A stretch of DNA of 64,000 bases from Hydrogenimonas urashimensis (GCF_016593255.1 NZ_AP023212.1:558001-622000), one strand, 5' to 3'. Positions 36,149 through 45,712 are shown, counted from the stretch's first letter. Numbers and translations are program-made. The notes: generated by a model not told the origin, from the letters alone.

Positions 36149-36874
36149 GTGAGTAATAATAGAAACGATGTCGGCATTCGCGTCGAGAATCTGACCAAAA
36201 TCTTCGGCAAAGGGGATACGGAGGTCCATGTTCTCGACAATGCCTCCATGGAGGTCAAGAAGGGGGAGTTCGCCGCGCTCGTGGCTCCCAGCGGGGCCGG
36301 GAAGACGACGCTTTTGATGATGATCGGCTGCGTGGAGAAGCCAACCAGCGGCAAAATCTGGCTGGGTGAGGAGCTGGTCTGGGACGAGGACCACTGGAGC
36401 GTCCGAGATCCCCGACGCATCCGGCGGGAAAAGCTGGGCTTCATCTTTCAGGCGCATTACCTGATTCCCTTTCTGAATATCCTCGAAAACGTTATCCTCA
36501 TCCCTACCACCAACGGCATGCCCCGCAAAGCCGCCGAACAAAAAGCGATGGAGTTACTGGACTATTTCGACATCGGCGACAAAGCCCACGCCATGCCCAG
36601 CCAACTCTCCGGCGGCCAGAACCAGCGCGCCGCCATCGCCAGAGCTCTCTCCAACGATCCCCGGATCGTCCTGGCCGATGAACCCACCGCCGCGTTGGAC
36701 ATGACCCGTGCGGTCAACGTCGTCAAAATGCTGCGTAAAATCGCCAAAGAGCGCAACGTGGCCATCATCATGGTCACCCACGACGCTAGGCTCCTGTCCT
36801 ACTGCGACAAGATCCTCTCCATCGAGAACCGCAAAATCGTCACCAAAACCCAGGTGGCCGAGGAGTTTGTTTAA
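36149..36874 (+). CDS. ABC exporter ATPase (MacB/LolD-type)
   Basis: 241 residues from the GTG start. Walker A is APSGAGKTT, the signature LSGGQNQRAAIARAL, Walker B VLADEPTAALD and the H-loop VTHDARL. It should energise the permease at 34805. I choose the GTG at 36149 because AAAAGGG sits 7 bases upstream, while the ATG at 36131 has no ribosome-binding site. GC is high, like the permease. The repeat element separates the two genes. Confidence 0.87.
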   Translation: MSNNRNDVGIRVENLTKIFGKGDTEVHVLDNASMEVKKGEFAALVAPSGAGKTTLLMMIGCVEKPTSGKIWLGEELVWDEDHWSVRDPRRIRREKLGFIFQAHYLIPFLNILENVILIPTTNGMPRKAAEQKAMELLDYFDIGDKAHAMPSQLSGGQNQRAAIARALSNDPRIVLADEPTAALDMTRAVNVVKMLRKIAKERNVAIIMVTHDARLLSYCDKILSIENRKIVTKTQVAEEFV

Positions 36875-36895
36875 AAACATCGATAAGAGAGAAAA

Positions 36896-36949
36896 TTAAC
36901 GTAAAGTTAACATTATCTTAATTAATGCTTAACATTTGATTGTTATGAT
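36896..36949 (+). promoter_or_regulatory. TonB-receptor promoter with four 11-bp direct repeats
   Basis: TTAAC at 36896, TTAAC at 36907, TTAAT at 36918 and TTAAC at 36929 are all exactly 11 bp apart. They are followed by a -10 TATGAT at 36944-36949. This is the geometry of OmpR/PhoB-family sites that overlap the -35 region. The start codon is at 36983 with AAGGA upstream. Confidence 0.6.
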
Positions 36950-36982
36950 TCATTTTCAGAATTTCCACGACAAGGATCGAAA

Positions 36983-39037
36983 ATGAAGAAAAGCTTTCTG
37001 CTGCTCTCTCTGGCTGCCGTATGGGCCATGGCAGATGAAACACTTGCACCGGTGAGTGTCGTCGCTGTAGGGGAAGAGGAGCCAGTCATCCAGCAACCGC
37101 TCAGTGTCTCCGTCAAAAAGAAAAAAGAGATCGAGCTCGATCAGGTGATATTCCAGAAAGATCTTTTCAATTCTCTCTCCGGTGTCCGCATCGAACAGAC
37201 CGGGTCGGTCTTCGGGCATATGACCTCCATACGTATGCCGATCAATACCGGCCCCTACTACCTTTTCACTCAGGATGGCATTCCGGTACAGTCATCAGGG
37301 TTTTTCAACCATAACGGCTTGGCTTACACCAGTTTCGACAGCGCCTCTTCCGTTGAGGTTCTCAAAGGCGCAGGAACGGCCCTTTATGGATCGGACGCCG
37401 TCGCCGCCGTCGTCGATGTGCAGACACTCCAGGCACCTGCCAAAAAGCCGGAAGCGAAGGTATCGGTACGCGGCGGAAGCGACCAGTACGCCAGCGGCTA
37501 CGTCGAAGCTTCTGCGCCCATCGACGAAGATAGCGGCATTCGGGCCAATGTCAACTACGTCTACAGCGGCGGATGGCGGGACCACACCCAGGCTTACCGG
37601 ATGGCAGGCAATTTCCGCTATGACACACCAATCGGTGAAAACAACGTCCTCAAACTTCTGCTCAACGCCACCAAAACCGATGCCGAACAGGCCGACAGCT
37701 TCAACGACTATAAAAACATCGAAGACGGCTCCACCGCCGCCAGCGACGATCCGGACTATTTCAAAGCCCTGCAGAAAACCGACGTACGCCGTAAATTCGA
37801 CTTCGCCCGTATCAGCGCGGAGTGGAGCAACTACAGCATCGAAGATCTGGAGGTGGTCGTCACCCCCTACATCCGCTACAACCGGAACCGCTACGTCGCC
37901 ACTTGGCAACCCAATCTGCCGAGCAATGACAACGAATTGACAACGTTCGGCCTGGTGCAGCGCAACAACTGGGATTTGGGCCGGGGACGCATCATTTTCG
38001 GTTTCGATACCGAATATACCAAGTCCAGCCTCGAATATACCCAGGACTTCGATATCACCACAACGGGATGGAAACCAAAAACTTATGTAGCGGGTCCCCT
38101 CTACGACTACGATGTCGACTATTTCGCCATCGCCCCCTATCTGCATGGCGAACTCGATGTTACATCGACCGTGCGACTGACCGCGGGCCTACGCTACGAC
38201 TACAACCGCTACGAGTACACGAACAATCTCGAACCCGACAGCGTTGATCCCTCCGGCACCTACTTCCGGCCGGCGGACCGCACCGACAGTTTCAACCACC
38301 TCAGCCCCAAAGTCGCCCTCAGCTACATGCCCTCACCGGCATTCAACCTCTATGCCCGCTACGCCAACGGCTTTCGCATTCCCCAAGCCTCCAGGCTCTA
38401 CTCCATGAAAGCCGGTTATGAGAATGTCCGCCTCGATCCCGAAACCAGCGACACCTATGAAGTGGGATTGAAAACCCTTTTCAACGATCATCTCTTCGTC
38501 GACATCGCAGCCTACTACATGTCCATAGACGACACCATCATCCGCTACAAAACGGAGAATGGAGACTACTATTACGACAATGGCGGCGCAAGCATCCACA
38601 AAGGGATAGAGCTCACCACCGCCTACGAGATCTCCAAAGCGTGGCGTATCAAACTGGCCTACGCCTACTCGAGACACAATTACGACAACGACCCCAAATA
38701 CGGCGACAACGAGCTGCAGCAGGCCCCCAACCATACGGGAAACCTGCGGGTCTTCTACAAGCCTCCCGTATTCCCGGGTCTGGAGGTGATGGGTGAATAT
38801 GTCTACGTCGGCTCCTGGTGGCTCGACGACGACCATGAAGCGGGCAAATACAAAGGGTACCGACTCGGCAATCTCAAAGCGACCTACCGCATGAACGACC
38901 GACTCAAGCTCTTTGCTAAAATCGACAATATCACCGATGAAAAGTACGCCGTGATGGCCCGCTACGCCTACGGCAAAACGGACTATACCCCGGGCAGTCC
39001 GGCACAGGGATATCTGGGCATCGAGTACCAATGGTGA
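36983..39037 (+). CDS. TonB-dependent outer membrane receptor
   Basis: 684 residues. A signal peptide (about 17 residues) is followed by a possible TonB box (LAPVSVVAV) and a plug domain ending with VEVLKGAGTALYGSDAVAAV. The beta-barrel ends in the aromatic terminus GYLGIEYQW. It should import a metal chelate or similar ligand across the outer membrane; the specific ligand is not readable. It overlaps the PepSY gene by 7 bases, and four response-regulator boxes precede it. Confidence 0.93.
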   Translation: MKKSFLLLSLAAVWAMADETLAPVSVVAVGEEEPVIQQPLSVSVKKKKEIELDQVIFQKDLFNSLSGVRIEQTGSVFGHMTSIRMPINTGPYYLFTQDGIPVQSSGFFNHNGLAYTSFDSASSVEVLKGAGTALYGSDAVAAVVDVQTLQAPAKKPEAKVSVRGGSDQYASGYVEASAPIDEDSGIRANVNYVYSGGWRDHTQAYRMAGNFRYDTPIGENNVLKLLLNATKTDAEQADSFNDYKNIEDGSTAASDDPDYFKALQKTDVRRKFDFARISAEWSNYSIEDLEVVVTPYIRYNRNRYVATWQPNLPSNDNELTTFGLVQRNNWDLGRGRIIFGFDTEYTKSSLEYTQDFDITTTGWKPKTYVAGPLYDYDVDYFAIAPYLHGELDVTSTVRLTAGLRYDYNRYEYTNNLEPDSVDPSGTYFRPADRTDSFNHLSPKVALSYMPSPAFNLYARYANGFRIPQASRLYSMKAGYENVRLDPETSDTYEVGLKTLFNDHLFVDIAAYYMSIDDTIIRYKTENGDYYYDNGGASIHKGIELTTAYEISKAWRIKLAYAYSRHNYDNDPKYGDNELQQAPNHTGNLRVFYKPPVFPGLEVMGEYVYVGSWWLDDDHEAGKYKGYRLGNLKATYRMNDRLKLFAKIDNITDEKYAVMARYAYGKTDYTPGSPAQGYLGIEYQW

Positions 39038-40359
39038 AACTTCACCGCTGGCACAGGCGACTGGGCCTGAGTGCCGGTGCCGTGCTTTTTCTGTTGGGGC
39101 TGACCGGTTTTTTTCTCGACCATGACCAGTGGCGTTTTCTCTATACGCTGCGCCTCCCTTTTTCGAACCACGCCCTGGAACATGCCGAAAACCGCCTCTT
39201 CGAAAGCTACCATATATACAAAGGAAACGGCCCTGAAACGGTCGTTTGCGGCAAACGGGGCATATTCGCGCGCCGGGACGGAAGTTCAAGCTATTCGCTG
39301 GTACTTGATCGTACCTGCAACGCTTTGGCCCAACAAAACGGCACACTCTACGCCGCCACCGACGACGGTATCTACACAAAAAATGCAAAAAGCGGCTGGA
39401 AACGGCTAGCGTTGGCCGAAAAATGGGTCAACGCGATGGCCCTTCACGGCGACAGACTATTCGCCGCGGTGGACAAAAGCGGCCTCTACCTCCTCGACGC
39501 GAAGAGCGGAGCTATTCTTGAGAAAGGAAGCGTCCATCTAAACCCCGATGAACTCGGTTTTCCCATCAAACTCTCCCGTTTCGTTAGGGACCTGCACTAC
39601 GGCCGCGGGCTTTTCGAAGCCCCCTGGTCACTCTGGATCAACGACTACGGGGCATGGATACTGCTATGGCTAACGATCGGCGGACTTGTAATATGGTGGC
39701 GTATAAAACATAAAAGCGGAGGGAAAAGTACACGCCGCTGGATCCGTTGGCATGCCAATCTGTGGAGTGTCGCTGCGATCGTACCACTTTCGATACTCGC
39801 GATCACCGGCCTCTTTCTCGATCACGCGGGAACCCTTTCGGGCTTCATGCGCTCCGTCACCATCCCTTCCGTGCTGCTACCGCCGGTCTACCGCTCGCTG
39901 CAACACGATATCTGGTCGGTCGATTACGACGGAGCCACCTATCGCATCGGCAATCGCTACGGTATCTACATCAGTTCCGACATGCGGAAGTGGCGTTTGG
40001 AAAACAGAGGCTTCGCCTATCGACTGGTCCGCCATCATGGCACCCTCTACGTCAGCGGCATGGGGGCGCCCAACAGAATTTTAGAATCGCAAGGCTACAG
40101 GCCCCTGCCCCATACCCCCCATATGTTCAAAAGCATCGTCGAAACAACAGAGGGTTATCCCCTCTTCTTTTCACCCCACAACCCGGGTGTCGCACTGCCC
40201 CATTTCAACGACGCGACGCTCTACTCACTACTTCTGACGATCCATGACGGAACCTTTTTCGCCGAGTGGTGGAAATGGGTCGACGACTACGCCGCCGTCG
40301 CGTTGCTGCTGCTTCTGGCAACCGGGGTGATACGATGGTGGCGAAAACGTTTTCACTGA
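39031..40359 (+). CDS. PepSY-TM family membrane protein
   Basis: 442 residues. It has an N-terminal helix (LHRWHRRLGLSAGAVLFLLG), a large extracytoplasmic domain, middle helices near 200-225 with WRIKHKSGG, a second W-x-R-WHANLW segment, and a final helix. The HRW-H and WH motifs are typical of PepSY-associated membrane reductases of the PiuB/FsrB/FpvG kind, which act on siderophore iron. Overlap with the TonB receptor suggests it processes what the receptor brings in. Confidence 0.82.
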   Translation: MVKLHRWHRRLGLSAGAVLFLLGLTGFFLDHDQWRFLYTLRLPFSNHALEHAENRLFESYHIYKGNGPETVVCGKRGIFARRDGSSSYSLVLDRTCNALAQQNGTLYAATDDGIYTKNAKSGWKRLALAEKWVNAMALHGDRLFAAVDKSGLYLLDAKSGAILEKGSVHLNPDELGFPIKLSRFVRDLHYGRGLFEAPWSLWINDYGAWILLWLTIGGLVIWWRIKHKSGGKSTRRWIRWHANLWSVAAIVPLSILAITGLFLDHAGTLSGFMRSVTIPSVLLPPVYRSLQHDIWSVDYDGATYRIGNRYGIYISSDMRKWRLENRGFAYRLVRHHGTLYVSGMGAPNRILESQGYRPLPHTPHMFKSIVETTEGYPLFFSPHNPGVALPHFNDATLYSLLLTIHDGTFFAEWWKWVDDYAAVALLLLLATGVIRWWRKRFH

Positions 40360-40395
40360 TATTGGGTTTAGTACTTACACTTCGTGCCATCTCCT

Positions 40396-40944
40396 TCATT
40401 CGCTTTTTTTCAGGTAGCTGCCCAGGGTGATGAGTATAATGCCGTCGAACAGCAGGCTGATTCCGACGAAGAGCCCTACCAGGTAGAGGGAGGAGAAGGG
40501 CCATCCTACGAGGAAAATGATAGCGAGCACGAGGGATAGAAGGCCGTTGAGCAGCCACATCCACCACCCTTTGGCCGGTTTCATCGCAAAAGCGAGGGCC
40601 ATGTTGCCAAAAGAGTCGAAAAAGAAGTAGATGGCCAGCAGCAGACCTACGGCGGCGATGCCGGGGAGCGGTTTGAAGATGAGCAGAAGGGCCGTGATGA
40701 CGAGTACGAAGGTTTTGAGCCATCCCAGCCAGTCGCTTCGGTCACTCATCCAAGTGAAGTAGCCGGTCATCAGGCCGCCAAACAACATCATCCAGGCGAC
40801 GAAAAAGACGACCGCCACCGACATCAGGCCGGGGAAGATGATCCCTACCAGGCCGATCAACGCGAGGATAATCCCTGCCACTTTCGCATTCTTTGCGACT
40901 CTCTCCTTTGTCTCCGGGTCCATGTCAATCCATAGTTGCCACAT
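40396..40944 (-). CDS. HdeD/DUF308 membrane protein
   Basis: 182 residues with six hydrophobic segments in the DUF308 duplicated pattern (GIILALIGLVGIIFPGLM, then later repeats with GWPFSSLYLVGLFVGISLL). HdeD of E. coli is linked to acid resistance at high cell density, but the biochemical role is unknown. It ends convergent with the PepSY gene (36 bases apart) and stands 260 bases from the aldolase gene. Confidence 0.82.
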   Translation of the reverse strand: MWQLWIDMDPETKERVAKNAKVAGIILALIGLVGIIFPGLMSVAVVFFVAWMMLFGGLMTGYFTWMSDRSDWLGWLKTFVLVITALLLIFKPLPGIAAVGLLLAIYFFFDSFGNMALAFAMKPAKGWWMWLLNGLLSLVLAIIFLVGWPFSSLYLVGLFVGISLLFDGIILITLGSYLKKSE

Positions 40945-41075
40945 TTTTCATCCTTTTCGTTAAATTTTACTTTATCATATCGTAATGTAGTGAAAAAGTT
41001 CCGCTACCTGAGTTACAACCAGGGTAGTTCAAAAGTAAGGTTTAGGAAGGTTTTTGAGCGATCCTGAAGGCGTCC

Positions 41076-41096
41076 GTTTGCACAGGAGGTGCAAAC
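41076..41096. repeat. Perfect hairpin in the HdeD-aldolase gap
   Basis: GTTTGCAC-AGGAG-GTGCAAAC, 8-bp perfect stem with a 5-base loop. The surrounding 40945-41203 gap has no supported gene. The hairpin is about 108 bases from the aldolase stop and could be a REP-like or terminator element; there is no U-tract. Confidence 0.4.
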
Positions 41097-41203
41097 AAAC
41101 AGCCCAAAGCCTTCTCGCGGAGGTTTTTGGCCCAATATGCACTATCCGACCGCATTGGTGGATGGGCATTCGAAGCATTCTACACCCGGCTCAGTTCCAA
41201 GCT

Positions 41204-42112
41204 TCAGTTTTTTAAAATTTTCACTGCGTCTTCGACACTGCGGTTTTCGCAGGTGATCGCATAAATGGCATCGGCCATCTTCACCGCTTCTTCCAACGGA
41301 CGCTGGTGAATGTTGCGTCCCGTGCCGTTGCCACGGCTGCGGCCGATATGTATCTGATCGTACAACTGGCGGAGGAAGACGCTCTCATCGATCTTGGATC
41401 CCCCTTCGCACAATACACCGGTACGTCCCGCCGCCTGGGTCGCCTCCTGCAGCAACGCCGCGTCCGCTTCACCGTCTGTGGCATAGGACACCTTGACCTT
41501 GGCGAAGTCGGCACCCAGACAGGCGGCCACGCCCGCCGCTCCGGCGATCAGGTGGGGATCGTGCTGGTTTTTGACATAGGGCCCTTTGGGATACATCCAA
41601 AGCACCGCCAGCATGCCGTGTTCATGCGCTTCGTGTACGATTCGTGCCGCTTCGCGCAACATGGCATGCTCATGCTCGCCGCCCAGATAGACCGTATAAC
41701 CGACACCGCGGATATCCAGGCCGCTGCTTTCGCGGAAACGGGCCACATCCCCCACTTCCAGCCACTGCTGGGAATAGGGGTCTTTGGCTTCGTAGGGGAC
41801 CAGATTCGTTTTGGAGTTGAGTTTCACCAGGTACGGGACATTGCGGTACTCCCGCCCATAGCGGGAAATCAACCCGAACTGGGTCGCAAAAACCCCGATC
41901 TTCGCCCGGGACGCGATCCGGAACATATGCTCCGGGTCGTTGTCCTCTTCGGGGATTCCCTCCCCATGGAAATCGTTGTTGAGATGTTCCACCTTCTGGT
42001 CGCCAGCAAAGAGCATCAACCGCCCGCTGCCGCCGGTACTCTTTTCAAAATTTTCAAGAAAAACGCCCTCTTTTTCCGCCGGTACGTCGGCCGGGAGATA
42101 TTTTGCGAACAT
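41204..42112 (-). CDS. fbaB: Archaeal-type class I fructose-bisphosphate aldolase
   Basis: 302-residue DhnA/FbaB-type aldolase of the TIM-barrel fold. The Schiff-base lysine lies in the ADFAKVKVSYATDG segment, and the phosphate-binding residues are near VLCEGGSKI. It acts in glycolysis/gluconeogenesis without a metal. The start at 42112 precedes MFAKYLPADVP. It lies 28 bases after ppsA in the same direction, fitting a gluconeogenic unit PEP synthase-aldolase. Confidence 0.88.
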   Translation of the reverse strand: MFAKYLPADVPAEKEGVFLENFEKSTGGSGRLMLFAGDQKVEHLNNDFHGEGIPEEDNDPEHMFRIASRAKIGVFATQFGLISRYGREYRNVPYLVKLNSKTNLVPYEAKDPYSQQWLEVGDVARFRESSGLDIRGVGYTVYLGGEHEHAMLREAARIVHEAHEHGMLAVLWMYPKGPYVKNQHDPHLIAGAAGVAACLGADFAKVKVSYATDGEADAALLQEATQAAGRTGVLCEGGSKIDESVFLRQLYDQIHIGRSRGNGTGRNIHQRPLEEAVKMADAIYAITCENRSVEDAVKILKN

Positions 42113-42140
42113 TTTGAATCCTTTTTTTCTTTGGACACCT

Positions 42141-44558
42141 TCATTTGCGTCCCAGCTTCTCCTCCAGCTTCACCACATCCCGAATCGTGCGAAGAACGCT
42201 GTCGGGGTTGAGGCTCATGGAGTCGATGCCAAGCTTCACCAGAAACTCCGCCACTTCCGGGTAGTCGCTGGGTGCCTGGCCGCAGATGCCGCTGTGGCGA
42301 TGGTTGCGCTGACACCCTTCGACGGCCAGCTCGATCATCTTCAGTACGCCGGGGTCCCGCTCGTCGTAGTCGAAGGCGACGATTTCGCTGTCGCGGTCGA
42401 CGCCCAGGGTCAGCTGGGTCAGGTCGTTGGATCCGATGCTGAAACCGTCGAAGATTTCACTGAAAGCGTCGATCTGGATGACGTTGTTGGGAATTTCGCA
42501 CATGACGTAGATTTTGAGACCCTTCTCCCCTTTTTTCAGGCCATATTTGGCCATGGTCTCGACCACCTTTTTACCCTCTTCGACACGGCGGCAGAAGGGG
42601 ATCATCAGGATGATGTTCTCCATTCCGATCACCTCTCGGGCACGCTTCATCGCCGCGCACTCCAGGGCGAAGCCCTCTTCGTAAGCGGGATGGCTGTAGC
42701 GGGCCGCGCCGCGGAAGCCGATCATCGGGTTGTCCTCTTCGGGCTCGAAGAACTTTCCGCCCGTGAGCGTGGCGTATTCGTTGGTTTTGAAGTCACTCAT
42801 CCGTACGACGCAGGGGTTGGGGTAGACCGCCGCGGCGATGGTGGCGACCCCCTCGGAGAGGGTTTTGACGAAGAAATCCACCATATCGTCATACGCGCGG
42901 CTCAAAGTTTCCAGCTGTTCGCGGGTGGCGTCGTCGACCTTTTCGGGATGCCTCAGCGCCATCGGGTGCGCTTTGATATATTCGTTGATGATGAACTCCA
43001 TCCGCGCCAGGCCGATACCGTCCACCGGCAAAGAGGCGAGGCTGAAGGCCTGGTCCGGGTTGCCCAGGTTCATCATGATCTCGGTTTTGGGCTTGGGCAG
43101 GCCGCTTAAGTCCACCTTCTCAATCTCGAAGGGCAGGATGCCTTCATAAACGAATCCACTCTCCCCTTCGGCACAGCTGACGGTGACATCCTGGCCCGTT
43201 TCGAGGATCTTGGTCGCCCCTTCGGCACCGACGACGGCGGGAATGCCCAGTTCCCGGCTCACAATCGCGGCGTGACAGGTGCGGCCCCCTTTGTTGGTGA
43301 CGATGGCCGCGGCGGTTTTCATCACCGGCTCCCAGTCGGGGGTCGTCGTGTCGGCCACCAGGACTTCGCCTGGCTGGAACTGGTCTAGATGTTTCACGTC
43401 AGGAATATAGCGGACTTTGCCCTGGCCGATCTTGGTACCCACAGCGCGGCCGGTCACCAGGACCCTGCCCCGCTCTTTGAGATGGTAGATCTCCAGAATG
43501 TCGCCTTTTTTCTGGGATTCGACAGTCTCCGGACGGGCCTGCACCATGTAAAGATGCCCGTCTTCACCATCTTTGGCCCACTCCATATCCATCGGCTTGT
43601 GGTACCCCGCTTTTTCGGAGTAGTGGCGTTCGACCTTGATGGCGTAATCGGCCAGCACCATCACGTCGTCGTCGCTGATACAAAAACGGCTGCGTTCTTC
43701 GGGTGTCGTTTCGATGTTCTTGGTGTATTCGACCGCGATATTGTCGGTATTGAGAGTGTCGGTGAAGACCATTTTGAGCTCTTTGCTCCCAAGGCGCCGC
43801 TTCAAAACGGCACGGAAGCCCTTTTCGTAGGTCGGTTTGTGAACATAAAAACTGTCGGGATCGATGGTCCCCTGCACGACATTCTCCCCCAAGCCCCACG
43901 CCGCGTTGATGAAGACCACGTCTTTGAATCCCGTCTCGGTATCGAGGCTGAACATGACGCCGCTGGCCCCTTTGTCGGAACGCACCATTTTCATGACCAC
44001 CACACTCAGGTAGACTTTGGCCCAGTCGAAGTGGTTGTCGTGCTTGTAGTGGAGGCTGCGGTCGGTGAAGTTGGAAGCGAGGCAACGTTTGTAGGCATCC
44101 AGCAGCGCCTCGTCGCCTTGGATGTTCAGGTAGGTGTCGTTCTGCCCGGCGAAGGAGGCTTCGGGAGAGTCCTCCGCCGTGGCGGAAGAGCGAACCGCCA
44201 GAGAGAGATTTTCACCGTATTCCTCTTTGAGTTTCGCGTAATTGGCGACAATCTCCTCTTTCAGGTCGTCGGGTATTTCGGATTCGATGATCGCTTTGCG
44301 ACACGCCTCGCCCGCTTTCTGCAGCGCCTCCACATTGTCATAGTCGAGTCCGTCAAGGTATCCGTGAAGTTTCTCTTCGAGGCGGTTGGCCTGAAGATAG
44401 TGTCGGTATGCCGTGGCCGTGACAGCGAAGCCGTTGGGCACCCTGACGCCTTCTTGGGTGAGGTTGCGGTACATCTCTCCCAGCGATGCGTTTTTGCCTC
44501 CTACTTCGGGAACATCTTCGATACCGATTTCACTGAACCATCTGACATACGTGCTCAT
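42141..44558 (-). CDS. ppsA: Phosphoenolpyruvate synthase
   Basis: 805 residues, full length. It has an N-terminal ATP-grasp-type PEP/pyruvate-binding domain, the phosphohistidine swivel GGRTCHAAIVSRELG, and a C-terminal PEP-utilising barrel. The barrel shows IGSNDLTQLTLGVDRDS and the active-site Cys in SGICGQAPSDYP. It converts pyruvate and ATP to PEP, AMP and phosphate, the entry to gluconeogenesis from pyruvate. The small membrane-protein gene ends 10 bases upstream. Confidence 0.96.
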   Translation of the reverse strand: MSTYVRWFSEIGIEDVPEVGGKNASLGEMYRNLTQEGVRVPNGFAVTATAYRHYLQANRLEEKLHGYLDGLDYDNVEALQKAGEACRKAIIESEIPDDLKEEIVANYAKLKEEYGENLSLAVRSSATAEDSPEASFAGQNDTYLNIQGDEALLDAYKRCLASNFTDRSLHYKHDNHFDWAKVYLSVVVMKMVRSDKGASGVMFSLDTETGFKDVVFINAAWGLGENVVQGTIDPDSFYVHKPTYEKGFRAVLKRRLGSKELKMVFTDTLNTDNIAVEYTKNIETTPEERSRFCISDDDVMVLADYAIKVERHYSEKAGYHKPMDMEWAKDGEDGHLYMVQARPETVESQKKGDILEIYHLKERGRVLVTGRAVGTKIGQGKVRYIPDVKHLDQFQPGEVLVADTTTPDWEPVMKTAAAIVTNKGGRTCHAAIVSRELGIPAVVGAEGATKILETGQDVTVSCAEGESGFVYEGILPFEIEKVDLSGLPKPKTEIMMNLGNPDQAFSLASLPVDGIGLARMEFIINEYIKAHPMALRHPEKVDDATREQLETLSRAYDDMVDFFVKTLSEGVATIAAAVYPNPCVVRMSDFKTNEYATLTGGKFFEPEEDNPMIGFRGAARYSHPAYEEGFALECAAMKRAREVIGMENIILMIPFCRRVEEGKKVVETMAKYGLKKGEKGLKIYVMCEIPNNVIQIDAFSEIFDGFSIGSNDLTQLTLGVDRDSEIVAFDYDERDPGVLKMIELAVEGCQRNHRHSGICGQAPSDYPEVAEFLVKLGIDSMSLNPDSVLRTIRDVVKLEEKLGRK

Positions 44559-44568
44559 AGCGATCCTT

Positions 44569-44766
44569 TTACAATGTATGGGGTGGTGACATCATCACCA
44601 TGTTGAAAAAGCCGCCGAAAAGCATCCCCAACACCACGAAGATAAAATAAATGATAAACAGTGCCGGAATCGAAGCCAGCGCCAGCTTCACCATAAACCA
44701 TACCAGATCCCAAAAAGGAATCTCCAGGCCCGAAACGATCACTCTTTCTTTATCGCACTTTTCCAT
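44569..44766 (-). CDS. Small membrane protein (65 aa)
   Basis: 65 residues starting MEKCDKERVIVSGLEIPFWD, with one or two helices (FMVKLALASIPALFIIYFIFVV and GMLFGGFFN). The start at 44766 overlaps the LOG gene end by 17 bases. A longer frame upstream is inside that gene and not supported. Similar short proteins with a GLEIPFWDLVxxMVK pattern occur next to metabolic enzymes in other bacteria, as I recall; no function is known. Confidence 0.7.
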   Translation of the reverse strand: MEKCDKERVIVSGLEIPFWDLVWFMVKLALASIPALFIIYFIFVVLGMLFGGFFNMVMMSPPHTL

Positions 44767-45712
44767 GTTGCGGTTTCTCTCCTTCCGTGTAGACGCGATA
44801 GAGGTGCGTCTTTCTTTCTGTATGCCAGCCGATGATGTGCTTGAATGCCTCTTCGGCATTCTCGACAATCGTGAATATCTCCAGATCTTCGGGGGCTATC
44901 ATCCCCTCTTCGACGAGTACATCGAAATCGATGATCCTCTTCCAGTAGCGATGGCCCACGAGAACGACAGGAATTTCCGGATTCTTGCGGGTCTGCACAA
45001 GCGTCAATACTTCGAACAGCTCATCCAATGTTCCGAATCCACCGGGATAGGCCACCAGTGCCTGGGCACGAAGCATGAAATGGAGTTTTCGAATCGCGAA
45101 ATAGTGGAACTGGAAACAGAGTTCCGGGGAGATGTAGGGGTTGGGATACTGCTCATGGGGCAGATTGATATTGAGGCCGATGGTTTTCGCTCCCACATCG
45201 TAAGCACCTCGGTTGGCTGCTTCCATGATACCCGGACCGCCGCCAGTCATCAGAATGACCCGGTTGTCTTCAGGACCCGTCCCCGCTTCGCCGATCATCC
45301 GGCCAAAACGGCGGGCATCGTCGTAATAGGTGCTCATTTCCACCATCCGCTCCGCTTCGCGCAGTTCGGCCAGAAGTTTGACATTGTCCGGATCGGCATC
45401 GAGTTTTTTCTGCACCGTTTTGAAGTGTGCGAGTGCGGTTTTGCGTTCCTTGATGCGCGCACTCCCGAACACCACGATCGTATGCTGCACATCCAGGTCC
45501 GTCATGATAAGTTCGGGTTTTAGATAATCCAACTCCAGTCTCACTCCACGGGTCTCGTGGATTCTGAGAAATTCCGGATCTTCTTCCGCCAGCCGGTAGG
45601 ATGGTGAGTTCATCAGCTGTTGAACAAGCTTCAATGCTTTCGGATCTTCCGATTTCGGTTTAGGATGCTGCCAGGGCAGTTCATGCCACCTTTTTCGCCC
45701 GGTTTTTTTCAT
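44750..45712 (-). CDS. LOG-family (lysine decarboxylase-like) protein
   Basis: 320 residues. The Rossmann-like domain carries the LOG signatures MTGGGPGIMEAANRG and PGGFGTLDELFE. LOG proteins are phosphoribohydrolases of nucleoside monophosphates, releasing a base. The N-terminal 100 residues are an extension not in the minimal LOG. The ATG at 45712 has AGGAGG upstream; the longer frame has no such site. It overlaps the small membrane protein. Confidence 0.87.
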   Translation of the reverse strand: MKKTGRKRWHELPWQHPKPKSEDPKALKLVQQLMNSPSYRLAEEDPEFLRIHETRGVRLELDYLKPELIMTDLDVQHTIVVFGSARIKERKTALAHFKTVQKKLDADPDNVKLLAELREAERMVEMSTYYDDARRFGRMIGEAGTGPEDNRVILMTGGGPGIMEAANRGAYDVGAKTIGLNINLPHEQYPNPYISPELCFQFHYFAIRKLHFMLRAQALVAYPGGFGTLDELFEVLTLVQTRKNPEIPVVLVGHRYWKRIIDFDVLVEEGMIAPEDLEIFTIVENAEEAFKHIIGWHTERKTHLYRVYTEGEKPQHGKVR

